Below, in pieces: positions 50,491 to 59,343 of a stretch of 64,000 nt of DNA. The stretch is from assembly GCA_022793995.1 (NCBI GenBank), contig JAAWDY010000014.1, forward strand, positions 20,694 to 84,693, written 5' to 3'. The stretch's first letter is position 1, and each line of letters opens with the position of its first letter. This DNA is from Coprococcus sp. Lineage in GTDB: Bacteria > Bacillota > Clostridia > Lachnospirales > Lachnospiraceae. A program made the position numbers and the translations under genes. The notes beneath the pieces were generated by a model. It was given only the letters and a program-made list of their open reading frames with translations. It was not told where the DNA came from and made no database searches.

Positions 50491-50537
50491 CTGATAGGAT
50501 AAGGTTATTTGGAAAATATATCAAAGGAGCATTATAT

Positions 50538-50723
50538 ATGGATAACAAGCAGATAACGAATCCTTCATCAGGAATCAGGAAGAGCAGGTATACCTGCCTG
50601 AAAGATCAGCAGTGTTCGCTTAATATGCGGATTCGTCTGGCAATGCAGATTCATGATACACGGGTGTGCGAGGATCTGGAAAAGGAGTTGCAAGAGGTTA
50701 CAGAGCAAATCGATATATTGTAG
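50538..50723 (+). CDS. small hypothetical protein, first gene of the ABC operon
   Basis: Sixty-one residues, MDNKQITNPSSGIRKSRYTC onward, with AAAGGAG 7 nt before the ATG. It is charged and helical in its second half (MRIRLAMQIHDTRVCEDLEK) with three cysteines and no membrane segment. It lies 10 nt before the ABC ATPase start and behind the response-regulator sites, so it belongs to the same unit. I do not recognise it; a regulatory or peptide role is only a guess. Confidence 0.6.
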   Translation: MDNKQITNPSSGIRKSRYTCLKDQQCSLNMRIRLAMQIHDTRVCEDLEKELQEVTEQIDIL

Positions 50724-50733
50724 GAGGACTGCG

Positions 50734-51689
50734 ATGATAACAGTTGAACATCTAACGAAATATTATGGAGATTTTATGGCTGTAAACGATCTCTCTTTTG
50801 AGATTGGCGAAGGGCATGTGTATGGCTTTTTGGGACCAAATGGAGCCGGGAAGTCTACAACAATGAATATCATGACGGGATGTCTATCGGCGACGGAGGG
50901 ACATGTACGGGTCAATGGATACGACATTTTTGAAGAAGCGAAGCAGGCGAAAAGAGCGATCGGGTATCTTCCAGAACAGCCGCCGCTCTATATGAATGAA
51001 ACGCCTGCGGAGTATCTAAGATTCGTGGGCGAGGCAAAAGGGCTGAAAGGATGTGAACTTAAGCGGCAGATTGAGGAGGTGGCCGGCCAGACAAAGATAG
51101 AACACGTAATGGACCGGCTGATCTCTACTTTATCAAAAGGATATCGGCAAAGAGTCGGGATCGCACAGGCGTTGCTCGGAAATCCCAAGGTAATTATACT
51201 TGATGAACCGACGGTGGGACTTGACCCGATCCAGATCATAAAGATCAGGGATCTGATTAGGCAGCTTGGAGAGAATCATACGGTGATACTGAGCTCTCAC
51301 ATTCTGTCGGAGGTTCAGGCCATCTGTGAAAAGGTTTTGATTATCTCAGGGGGAAAGCTGGTTGCCTTCGACGAGCCGCAGAACTTGGAGAAGCTTTTGC
51401 TGGCGTCAAACGGTATTTCTTTTATGGCAGAAGCCTCGGAAGAAGAGGTTAAAGAGATCTTAAATGGAATCGGACGGGTCACAGAGTGGGAGATAAAATG
51501 CAGGAAGATACGCTTACCATGGCGACTGTCAAGGTGGAATCGGAGAATGAAAGGGACATCAGCCGGCAGCTCTTTTTTGCCTTTGCTGATAAGAAGAAAG
51601 CGATTTTAGAAATGACGTTGAAAAAAGCGAATCTGGAAGACGTGTTTATAGAACTGACAGAGGGAGAAGGCGGGGTGAGTAATGAATGA
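50734..51689 (+). pseudogene. ABC transporter ATP-binding protein (GldA-like), frameshifted near its end
   Basis: The ATPase core is intact: Walker A GPNGAGKST, signature LSKGYRQRVG, Walker B VIILDEPTVGLDP, switch ILSSHIL. At about 51490, in a run of four A residues (GAGATAAAATGCAGG), the frame of the first 252 residues is lost; the true C-terminus (MQEDTLTMATVKVESENERD to LEDVFIELTEGEG) continues in the -1 frame. One added A would restore one reading frame of about 318 residues. So this is a one-base deletion, a sequencing error or slippage-dependent expression. The core may still work truncated. Confidence 0.8.
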
Positions 51690-52549
51690 TTGCAGTACTT
51701 AAGCATGAGTTATCAGGATACTTCCATTCTCTGACTGCTTATATTTTTTCGGCTTTTTTGCTGGCATTCGTGGGAATCGGCGCCTTGATCTATAATATCC
51801 AGTCGGCGGTTGCTAATTTTGAGTATGTACTGGGCTATGTATGTCTTGGCTTGGTGGTAATCATTCCGATCTTGACTATGCGCATTATTGCGGAGGAAAG
51901 AAAACAGAAGACCGATCAACTCCTGTATTCCCTTCCTATTCGGACGTTCCAGATCGTGATGGGGAAATACATTGCGCTTCTTGCTGTTTTTTTGGTTCCT
52001 TTATGCATTGTCGCGCTTTATCCGCTCATCTTTGCGCAGTTTGGAGAGGTTTATCTACCCACTTCCTATGGCTCTCTTTTTGCGTTTTTTATGATGGGAG
52101 CCGCAATGATCGCAGTGGGGATGTTTATTTCTTCGCTGACGGAGAATCAGGGGTTTGCAGCCGGAATCGCCATCCCGGTTATTTTGCTTAACTATTACAG
52201 TGTTACGCTGGCAGAGTACGTATCCGCAACGGCATCTGGTTCCGCAGCCGCTATCGTTGTGATCGCGGTTCTACTGGGATGCATCATCCGCCATCTGACG
52301 AAAAATGAAAATCTCGCGTATGGAATCAGTTTTGTGGTTATACTTGCTGTTTTGGCTGTGTATCTTGCGGAACGTTCAAAGCTAGAAGGGTTACTGCCGA
52401 ATATTATGAGAAAGTTGTCTCTGTTTGAACGGTTTTATACATTTGTAAACGGTGTTTTTGACCTAACGGCGATCGTTTATTACATAACCGTGATTATATT
52501 CTTTTTGTTTCTCTGTGTACAGTCCCTTGAGAAAAGGAGGTATAATTGA
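51686..52549 (+). CDS. ABC transporter permease (GldF-like)
   Basis: A 287-residue ABC-2-type permease with six to seven membrane helices; its start overlaps the stop of the ATPase gene (ATGA) and its stop overlaps the start of the GldG-like gene. The N-terminus MIAVLKHELSGYFHSLTAYI and the segment RIIAEERKQKTDQLLYSLPI are characteristic of the GldF-like permeases found with GldG/DUF4340 partners. The substrate is unknown. Gliding is not implied: Firmicutes carry these genes without gliding. Confidence 0.87.
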   Translation: MIAVLKHELSGYFHSLTAYIFSAFLLAFVGIGALIYNIQSAVANFEYVLGYVCLGLVVIIPILTMRIIAEERKQKTDQLLYSLPIRTFQIVMGKYIALLAVFLVPLCIVALYPLIFAQFGEVYLPTSYGSLFAFFMMGAAMIAVGMFISSLTENQGFAAGIAIPVILLNYYSVTLAEYVSATASGSAAAIVVIAVLLGCIIRHLTKNENLAYGISFVVILAVLAVYLAERSKLEGLLPNIMRKLSLFERFYTFVNGVFDLTAIVYYITVIIFFLFLCVQSLEKRRYN

Positions 52550-54001
52550 TGGAGCGAGTATCATTTGATAAAAACAGGAAAGAGAAGAATAAGAGCCATG
52601 GGCAGCTCGCGCTCAGAGGCGGCGCGTATTCCCTTGCGATGACCGGAATCGTGTTGGCGATCCTGGTGGTTGTAAATCTATTTGCCTCCGTACTTCCTGC
52701 CGCGGCGACACAGTATGATATCAGTTCTACAAAGCTCTATTCGATTACAAGCAATACGAAAGTGGTTGTAAACGCTGGAGAAGGATGTGACGATCTACTG
52801 GATCGTCCAGGCGGATAAGGAGGATAATGTGGTTGAAAACCTGTTGGCAAAATATGAGAATCTGTCGGAGTATATTAAGGTCGTGAAAAAGAACCCGGAC
52901 ATGTATCCGACATTTACAGACCAATATACTTCAGAGGAAGTGGCAAATAACAGCTTGATCGTGGAATGTGGCGAACGCAGCCGGTTTATCAGCTATCACG
53001 ATATTTACCTGACAGAGGAAAATATGACGAACAATTCTTATGACGTATCCTTTGACGGAGAAGGCGCGGTCACTTCAGCCATTGATTACGTAGTGAGTGA
53101 AGAGCTTCCGCAGCTTTATATACTGGAAGGTCACGGGGAGGCCGAGCTTTCCACTGTATTTTGTGAGCAGATTGAGAAAGAAAATATAGAAACCACAACA
53201 TTTTCACTTTTGAGTGAAGATGCTGTACCGGAAGAAGCGGACTGTGTTTTGATCTATGGACCGTCCAGCGATATTTCTGCGGAGGAAAAGGAGATGCTAT
53301 CGGCGTATGTAACAGGCGGGGGGAAATTGATGGTTTTGGCAGGTCCGCTAGAAGAGGGAACACTGGAAAATTTATACAGTCTTCTGACGGACTACGGTGT
53401 AGAAGCAACAGACGGGATCGTGGTAGAGTCCGACCGTGAACATTATGCATTCCAGGCCCCGTATATTCTTCTTCCTGATATCGGAGAAAGCACGATCACG
53501 GAACCCCTGATTGAAGAAAATTATTATGCGATCATGCCGATCGCACAAGGATTAAAGGTTCAGGATACTTCCGGCGCGGTGACGGAGCTGCTCTCGACCT
53601 CGGATACTGCGTTTAGTAAGATGGCTGGGTATGATATTTCTACCTATGAAAAAGAAGAAGGGGATGTCGACGGGCCATTTGCGCTGGCTGTGTCTGTAGA
53701 TTGCAAGAATGAAGGACAGATCGTATGGTTTGCATCCGCGAATCTGCTGGATGATATGTATAATTCCTATTCATCCGGAGCGAACCTGGATCTGGGTATG
53801 AATACTCTCTCCTCACTTATTGGAGAAAGAGAGGCGGTGGCGATCCGCAGCAAATCCTTAAGTTATAACTATCTTACTATCAGCGAATCGACAGCTTCGT
53901 TCCTGAAAATACTCATGATCGGCGGATTTCCGCTGGCATTTCTCGGAGCGGGGATTTATACGGTCGTAAGCAGAAGGAGGCCACAGAATGAACCGGTCTA
54001 A
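52549..54001 (+). pseudogene. GldG-like ABC-associated protein, frameshifted
   Basis: The frame from 52549 gives MERVSFDKNRKEKNKSHGQL and one membrane helix, then loses frame at about 52775-52790 after SNTKVVVNA. The rest of the protein continues in the +1 frame (VTIYWIVQADKEDNVVENLL through to a C-terminal membrane helix, FLKILMIGGFPLAFLGAGIY, near 53900-53960). Together they form a typical GldG-type protein of about 480 residues with an extracytoplasmic DUF4350-like domain. Either a real break or a base-call error; two neighbouring genes in one operon are affected. Confidence 0.8.
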
Positions 54002-55403
54002 AAGATTATACGTTCTTCTCGGGGTTTTACTGGTTTTTTGTGTGCTGACCCTGGGAGTCAGTAAATATGAAGAGCGAAAAGAGAAGATTAAAAACAGCGA
54101 CGAAATCGTCCTGGAAATCAACAGTGAGGATGTGACCTCAATTTCTTGGGAATGCGGTGCGGAAGTGTTTGCTTTTCATAAGGACGGGACATGGCTGTAC
54201 GACGAGGATGAAGATTTTCCGGTAGACGAGGAGAAGGTGGGGCGGCTTCTGGAGATATTCGAGTCTTTCGGTGTTTCCTTTATCATTGAGGATGCAGAAA
54301 ATTTGGGACAGTATGGTCTGGATACTCCTCTTTGTAAGATCGACATTGGAGTGGGAGAGGAAACATACAAGATCTTGGTGGGCGATTACAGTGCAATGGA
54401 TGAAGAACGGTATGTGTCCATCGGGGACGGGAATGTCTATCTTGTCTCAGACGATCCGCTGGGCACCTTTGACATCGGGCTTAGCGATATGATACGGCAT
54501 GATGAAGTCCCGGAATTTGATTCTGTCACAGAGATCGAGTTTGCAGGCAGTGAGAATTATAAGGTCGTATATAAGGAGGACAATAAGGTTACTTATAGTA
54601 AAGACGACATATATTTTGCGAAGGAGGATGGGAATGAGCTTCCGCTTGACCCGGAAAATGTCGAGAGCTATCTGGACATCATTCGCGGATTAAATCTGAC
54701 GGAGTATGTATCCTATGATGCGTCGGAAGAAGAATTAAAAGCATACGGCCTGGATGCCCCGGAGCTGACAGTAACCTTGCAGTATCATGCAGAGGATGAA
54801 GAAAGCGGGGAGGAGAAAGAGGGGACGGCTGTTCTTCATATCTCCCGTGACCCGGAGGAGAAAAAGGAAGCAAAGTCCGAGACTGGCGATGAGATAGATA
54901 CGGAATCAGAAGAGGAGCTCACTGCATATGCCCGGATCGGTGAATCCCAGATTATATATAAGATCAGCAGGATGGATTATGAAAATTTGATGAAAGCATC
55001 CTGCAACGATCTTCGCCATCATGAAGTGGTGTGGGCGGACCAAACAGAGATCAGACGAATCGAAATCTCTTTGGAAGGTATGGAGTATGAATTGACGGTA
55101 AAAGAGGAAGATGGGGAGGACGTCTGGTACTACCAGGAAGAAGAGATTGAGGCAAAAGATTTCTTTGGCGCCCTTGGTTCACTGACATCGGCTGAATTTA
55201 CCGAGGAAAGGCAGGCAGGCAAAGAGGAAATCAGCCTGACCTTATATATCGACAATGAAAACCAGCCGGAAGTGCAGATTGAACTGTACCGATATGACGG
55301 GAACAGATGCCTTGCGGTTGTTGACGGCGATGCGGTATCGCTGGTTAGAAGAAGCGATGTAGTCAGCTTGACGGAGGCTGTAAATGCGATTGTACTGAAT
55401 TAG
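53988..55403 (+). CDS. DUF4340 domain-containing membrane-anchored protein
   Basis: A 471-residue protein with an N-terminal membrane anchor (LYVLLGVLLVFCVLTLGVSK, residues 7-26) and a long acidic outside region of DUF4340 type, with two repeats of the beta-sandwich (WLYDEDEDFPVDEEKVGRLL and VKEEDGEDVWYYQEEEIEAK). Its start overlaps the GldG-like gene by 14 nt. The set ATPase-GldF-GldG-DUF4340 is a recurring operon. An intervening Glu/Lys-rich low-complexity stretch (about residues 275-310) is unusual. It is the last gene of the operon and convergent with the next by 4 nt. Confidence 0.87.
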   Translation: MNRSKRLYVLLGVLLVFCVLTLGVSKYEERKEKIKNSDEIVLEINSEDVTSISWECGAEVFAFHKDGTWLYDEDEDFPVDEEKVGRLLEIFESFGVSFIIEDAENLGQYGLDTPLCKIDIGVGEETYKILVGDYSAMDEERYVSIGDGNVYLVSDDPLGTFDIGLSDMIRHDEVPEFDSVTEIEFAGSENYKVVYKEDNKVTYSKDDIYFAKEDGNELPLDPENVESYLDIIRGLNLTEYVSYDASEEELKAYGLDAPELTVTLQYHAEDEESGEEKEGTAVLHISRDPEEKKEAKSETGDEIDTESEEELTAYARIGESQIIYKISRMDYENLMKASCNDLRHHEVVWADQTEIRRIEISLEGMEYELTVKEEDGEDVWYYQEEEIEAKDFFGALGSLTSAEFTEERQAGKEEISLTLYIDNENQPEVQIELYRYDGNRCLAVVDGDAVSLVRRSDVVSLTEAVNAIVLN

Positions 55404-55981
55404 AAATCGCAGCATTGTTCTGAAGAAAGATAGTTTATATATTCTGCCGCCATATCCAGACGCGGGGAGTTTTTGACGACGCCAAGGTATACGTCGCCGG
55501 AGATCCCCGCGTTCTTAAATATTCCCTTTTGCGATATTAGAATCCCCTCGGGATAGTCTTCTATTTCACACAGATACTCATTTTGCGAGAAAGCGTCAAA
55601 AGCTTCCTTGTTCATGAGGACGATATCGAGCTGTTCGTCATCGATCGAGGCGAGTATTTTCAGACGGGAAGCATCGGCATATGCATGGTTTGGGTCGTGT
55701 GGATCATCGGTGAGAAACAGACCTGTATATAGTTTCAGCTCCTCTTTAGATGCATCTGCATCGATGAAATCGATAAAACCGTCGCTCAATTCGGTTGTGA
55801 GCTGTTCGCCTGCAGATACATTCACAAGACCGATATAGAGCAAAGTTTCCTTTTTGGAAAAGTGGCCGTGTACCGTATAACCGATTATGTATAAAAAGAT
55901 CAGGAAGACCACAATCGGCAGTTTATAATAATCCCAGATGTATTGTATCTTTTGTTTTCCGTGAAGAGATTTCCAATTCAT
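55400..55981 (-). CDS. hypothetical membrane-anchored protein of the YesL operon
   Basis: A 193-residue protein with a basic N-terminus and one membrane helix (LPIVVFLIFLYIIGYTVHGH, about residues 21-40), followed by a soluble part that resembles a small solute-binding-like fold (ILASIDDEQLDIVLMNKEAF; YLGVVKNSPRLDMAAEYINY). It follows YesL with 16 nt between, and genes of this sort travel with YesL in Lachnospiraceae sugar loci. The role is not known; help in assembly or sensing of the sugar transporter is a guess. Confidence 0.7.
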   Translation of the reverse strand: MNWKSLHGKQKIQYIWDYYKLPIVVFLIFLYIIGYTVHGHFSKKETLLYIGLVNVSAGEQLTTELSDGFIDFIDADASKEELKLYTGLFLTDDPHDPNHAYADASRLKILASIDDEQLDIVLMNKEAFDAFSQNEYLCEIEDYPEGILISQKGIFKNAGISGDVYLGVVKNSPRLDMAAEYINYLSSEQCCDF

Positions 55982-55997
55982 AATTTTATCATCCTTT

Positions 55998-56639
55998 TTA
56001 GGTTTCGGATGTTTTTGCGTGGACCTCGGTCTTTTCCTGACAGAGCTGCAGGACGTTCGACAGAAGGTACGAGCAGAGCAGTGCGCAGAGGCCTTCCCCG
56101 AAAATGACCGCCGGGGTAAATATGCGGACCACGACTAATAGCATGACAAAGTGGATTACTGCCATCAAGATAGTGCATAACAGGAAACGGACGCCAATAA
56201 ACATGGCGTTTTTGAACATGGCGATTACCGTATTGTCAAACCGGGCAAGCAGGGGGAAGATATACATCAGGACGATGGCGTAGGCCACCGCGGCGGCAAT
56301 AAAGACCGCTGTACAAAGCGTCCAGAATACATTTTCAAACCGCATATGGTACAGGACATAACCGTCAATGCCAAGGATGACCCCCAAGGACAGAAGAATC
56401 ATCCAGATTTTTGTTCCTTGTTTTAGATTACTCTTAAAAGAATGGAAAAATGCCTTTGTGACATTCCCTTCTTCATTTCTCGCCATTTTTAATGTTACAT
56501 AGAAAAGCGCGGTAGTAGACGCGCCGATTGTGACGATTGGGATGCAGCAGATCAGCCACAGAATATTCAAGTAGACGCTGTAGACGATCTTGTTGATAAA
56601 CTGCATGACCGGACCGTCCAGATTTAATAAATGATTCAT
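55998..56639 (-). CDS. YesL family membrane protein (DUF624)
   Basis: A 213-residue protein with five to six membrane helices. Family signatures are the N-terminal VYLNILWLICCIPIVTIGAS, followed by TALFYVTLKMARNEEGNVTK and a helix FKSNLKQGTKIWM. YesL proteins accompany LplB/YtcP-type polysaccharide transporters, and such a transporter lies 2.4 kb away across the LacI gene. The start has AGGAGG before it, and a LacI-like operator lies about 17 bp upstream of the start. Confidence 0.87.
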   Translation of the reverse strand: MNHLLNLDGPVMQFINKIVYSVYLNILWLICCIPIVTIGASTTALFYVTLKMARNEEGNVTKAFFHSFKSNLKQGTKIWMILLSLGVILGIDGYVLYHMRFENVFWTLCTAVFIAAAVAYAIVLMYIFPLLARFDNTVIAMFKNAMFIGVRFLLCTILMAVIHFVMLLVVVRIFTPAVIFGEGLCALLCSYLLSNVLQLCQEKTEVHAKTSET

Positions 56640-56654
56640 CCTATTTTCCTCCTT

Positions 56655-56668
56655 TAAAAACGTTTACC
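56655..56668. promoter_or_regulatory. LacI-type palindrome before the YesL gene
   Basis: TAAAAACGTTTACC has the central CG and near-symmetry of LacI/CcpA sites (AAACGTTT core). It lies in the 71-bp gap between the LacI gene and the YesL gene. Confidence 0.5.
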
Positions 56669-56710
56669 TAACAGCATATTATATTGAACAGCATAAGATA
56701 ATGTGTCCGC

Positions 56711-57781
56711 TCAATCTCCTGTGGAATCCCGATAAATCAGATCCGTTTCCGTATGCATGGTGCGGTAATTTAATGACGGCTCGCTGATACGGGACATTAA
56801 CAGATTTACTGCGGAGAACCCCATGATCTGACTGTGTATATGGATGGTAGTAAGCGAAGGTGTCACAATCTTCGATTCGGGAGAATCGTCAAACCCGCAC
56901 AGCCAAACATCGTCCGGTATGGAATAGTCCAGCCTTTTTAATACCTGCAGGGTGTCCAGGGCAATGAAATCATTGGCACATATGAAAACGTCCGGCATAT
57001 GGGAGAGGCTCTGAAAGCTTTCTGCCAGGTATTCCTGATAATCTTCAGAAGACGGGTAGCGGACGCCTTCTTTATTCCATATGATACAATACTCGTCCGG
57101 ACAAGGAAGGCCTGTCAGATACATGGCGTTTCGGTAAGCCATATACCGCTCGAAGAAGGACTGACAGTGCATGTACTCCCCGATGAATCCGATTTTTGTC
57201 TTCCCTCTCCGGGACATTTCTTTTATAAACGAATAGATGCCGGACTGATTATCCATATTCAGAATATCCGCCGCCAATGGTTCTTTTAAGTGGGTTACCG
57301 GCGCGTCTACAAATAAGATCGGCAGACCTAGATTGCAGAGCAGCTTGTCATATTCATAATGGAACATCTCGATGCAGAGGATACCGGCTGTCCGTTCCTG
57401 GGAAAAGGAGGCGGGAAGCCGGAGGGTTTCCTGCTCTTCCTCGAGTATTCTGTGTATGGTAAGGCTGTATCCTAGGCTGGAAAGCTCTTTTTGGAACTTA
57501 TCCAACATAATGACGGCAAAGTGGGAACCACCGACAAAGCTAGACATAAACAACGCGATCTCATTGCGCTCTTTTGAGTTCGGTATGGAAAGTACGGTGT
57601 TTCCCGGCTCGGCGACCGTCACATAGGAAAACTGCTTGTAACCCATTTCCATAGCCTTTTTTAATACTCTTTCTCTGGTAGTATCGGCAAGGATGCCGGT
57701 ATTGTTGATCGCCTTCGATACGGTGTTGCGTGAAATACCAAGCTCGTCGGCGATATCCTGGATGGTAACTCTTGTGCCCAT
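56711..57781 (-). CDS. LacI family transcriptional regulator of the fructoside locus
   Basis: A 356-residue repressor. The helix-turn-helix and hinge are plain: TIQDIADELGISRNTVSKAI at about residues 6-25, then ADTTRERVLKKAMEMGYKQF. A periplasmic-binding-type effector domain follows (GILCIEMFHYEYDKLLCNLG; PDVFICANDFIALDTLQVLK; GFDDSPESKIVTPSLTTIHI). It lies between the YesL pair on its own strand and the divergent sugar-transport operon, so it probably controls both. The inducer is presumably a sucrose- or fructan-derived sugar. Confidence 0.93.
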   Translation of the reverse strand: MGTRVTIQDIADELGISRNTVSKAINNTGILADTTRERVLKKAMEMGYKQFSYVTVAEPGNTVLSIPNSKERNEIALFMSSFVGGSHFAVIMLDKFQKELSSLGYSLTIHRILEEEQETLRLPASFSQERTAGILCIEMFHYEYDKLLCNLGLPILFVDAPVTHLKEPLAADILNMDNQSGIYSFIKEMSRRGKTKIGFIGEYMHCQSFFERYMAYRNAMYLTGLPCPDEYCIIWNKEGVRYPSSEDYQEYLAESFQSLSHMPDVFICANDFIALDTLQVLKRLDYSIPDDVWLCGFDDSPESKIVTPSLTTIHIHSQIMGFSAVNLLMSRISEPSLNYRTMHTETDLIYRDSTGD

Positions 57782-57796
57782 TTGTCCCTCCTTTTA

Positions 57797-57853
57797 TCCC
57801 TCGTGCAACAGCACTCGGGACTCATGAATCTAATCGCCTATTCGGCGATATAA
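57797..57853 (-). repeat. family 1 repeat, single reverse copy
   Basis: ATCCCTCGTGCAACAGCACT followed by CGGGACTCATGAATCTAATC and CGCCTATTCGGCGAT is the reverse complement of the 15118-15185 unit with one changed base. Confidence 0.88.
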
Positions 57854-57879
57854 TTAATGATGTTGAAGCCCCAAATGCT

Positions 57880-58112
57880 ATCTGGATTTGGTTTATGGCT
57901 ATTGACCATGGCATCATAATGTGATATTGGGGTCAAAAGATGCCATCTGGATTGTTCCGTGCTATGCACTCCCACAATCCAGCCCAATATTCGGATATCG
58001 TGGAGCTCTCGCTCCACTTTTATCCTCATATCGGGGCGGGCCATTCAGCCATAAAACCACTTGTGTGCAAGCACTCTGTGGTTTATGGCTTTTGACCCTG
58101 GCATCATAATAT
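57880..58112 (-). repeat. family 2 repeat, full reverse copy with an extra partial copy
   Basis: Read on the minus strand 58112-57925 is a complete family 2 element ending GATGGCATCTTTTGACCCC. A further fragment at 57885-57920 repeats the left-end TTTATGGCTATTGACCATGG in direct orientation to 58078-58110. The 57782-58377 gap holds these, a family 1 copy, and the operon promoter; no gene. Confidence 0.85.
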
Positions 58113-58260
58113 ATTATAATGCACAAATCAAAATGTGTCAAATGTAAAAATATAAAAATTTTGAGAAACTTTTCAGAGTAAAAAAACGTATTTTGATTTG
58201 TATATAGTGTACAATAAAATGAAAATATAAAAAATGAAATGTGCAAACAGCAAAAATATA

Positions 58261-58343
58261 TTGACTAAATGTAAAATAAGTGTTATAAAAGAAATAAGAA
58301 AATCTCAGAAAGAGCAAAATGTAATTTTACATTTGCACAAATG
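58261..58343 (+). promoter_or_regulatory. promoter and candidate operator of the sugar-transport operon
   Basis: TTGACT at 58261-58266, 17-bp spacer, TATAAA at 58284-58289. Downstream, CATTTG-CA-CAAATG at 58330-58343 is a 14-bp inverted repeat with 6-bp arms, placed where a LacI-type repressor could block transcription. Unlike most LacI boxes it has CA, not CG, in the centre. Confidence 0.65.
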
Positions 58344-58377
58344 AAAAAAGGAAAGAGATTTAAGGAAGGAGGAAGTT

Positions 58378-59328
58378 ATGACAACGAATTCAAAAACGGT
58401 TCCAAAAGGAAGACGGGGAAGCAAGGATACGGGGCTGCACAATACATTGGTGTATATCAGGCAGCACTGGCAGCTTTACCTGATCTTTATGATGCCGGCG
58501 TTACTGCTGACATTGATTTTTAAGTATGCTCCCATGAGCGGGATATTGATTGCATTCCAGGATTACAATCCCTTTAAGGGAGTATTTGGAAGTGAATGGG
58601 TGGGGCTTAAGCATTTTACGAGGTTTTTGTCGTCCCCGGACTTTATGAGATACTTGGTAAATACATTAAAGCTGAGTGTATACAGCCTGCTGTGGGGCTT
58701 CCCGATCCCGATCATACTGGCGCTTTTGCTGAACAGGATCCAGAGTACGAAAATCAAGAAGAAGATACAGTTGGTGCTTTATCTCCCGAATTTCGTATCC
58801 GTTATCGTGCTTTGTGGTATTGTCCGGATATTCCTTTCTGTGACCGGGCCTGTTAACCTGCTTATGGGGACGGACATTAATTTTATGACAATGCCAGAGG
58901 CGTTCCGTTCCATCTATATTATCAGCGGTATCTGGCAGGGAGCAGGCTGGGCGTCGATTATGTATACGGCTTCTCTTTCTAATGCAAGCCAGGAGCTTCG
59001 TGAAGCAGCGGTTGTGGACGGCGCCAATATCCTGCAACAGATCCGGGCGGTAGAGTGGCCGGCAATCAAGGATATGGTGGTGATTCAGTTCATCCTCCAG
59101 GCAGGCAATATCATGAGTATCGGTTTCGAGAAGGCTTACGCACTGCAGACGGACTTAAACCTTCCGGCTTCAGAAATCATCGCTACATATGTATACAGGA
59201 AAGGTCTGATTGACGGTGATTACAGCTTTTCAACCGCGGTAGGTTTGTTTAACACAGTCATTAACGTCATCCTTCTGATCGCGGTGAATAAGATCGTCGC
59301 GAAGATGAACGACGGGCAGGGAATCTAA
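58378..59328 (+). CDS. carbohydrate ABC transporter permease, LplB type
   Basis: A 316-residue inner-membrane permease with six helices. The cytoplasmic EAA loop is ELREAAVVDGANILQQIRAV near residue 205. The N-terminal region (YIRQHWQLYLIFMMPALLLT) is typical of LplB/YtcP-type sugar importers. GGAGG lies 5 nt before the ATG. It starts the transport operon; permease 2, a solute-binding lipoprotein and a GH32 enzyme follow. No ATPase gene is present, so a shared MsmK/UgpC-type ATPase encoded elsewhere is expected. Confidence 0.93.
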   Translation: MTTNSKTVPKGRRGSKDTGLHNTLVYIRQHWQLYLIFMMPALLLTLIFKYAPMSGILIAFQDYNPFKGVFGSEWVGLKHFTRFLSSPDFMRYLVNTLKLSVYSLLWGFPIPIILALLLNRIQSTKIKKKIQLVLYLPNFVSVIVLCGIVRIFLSVTGPVNLLMGTDINFMTMPEAFRSIYIISGIWQGAGWASIMYTASLSNASQELREAAVVDGANILQQIRAVEWPAIKDMVVIQFILQAGNIMSIGFEKAYALQTDLNLPASEIIATYVYRKGLIDGDYSFSTAVGLFNTVINVILLIAVNKIVAKMNDGQGI

Positions 59329-59343
59329 GGAGGTGCGCGTAAA

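Noticed and set aside
50534..55403. gliding motility system
   Set aside because: The GldA/F/G-like names reflect family similarity only; other gliding genes are absent and Firmicutes with this operon do not glide.
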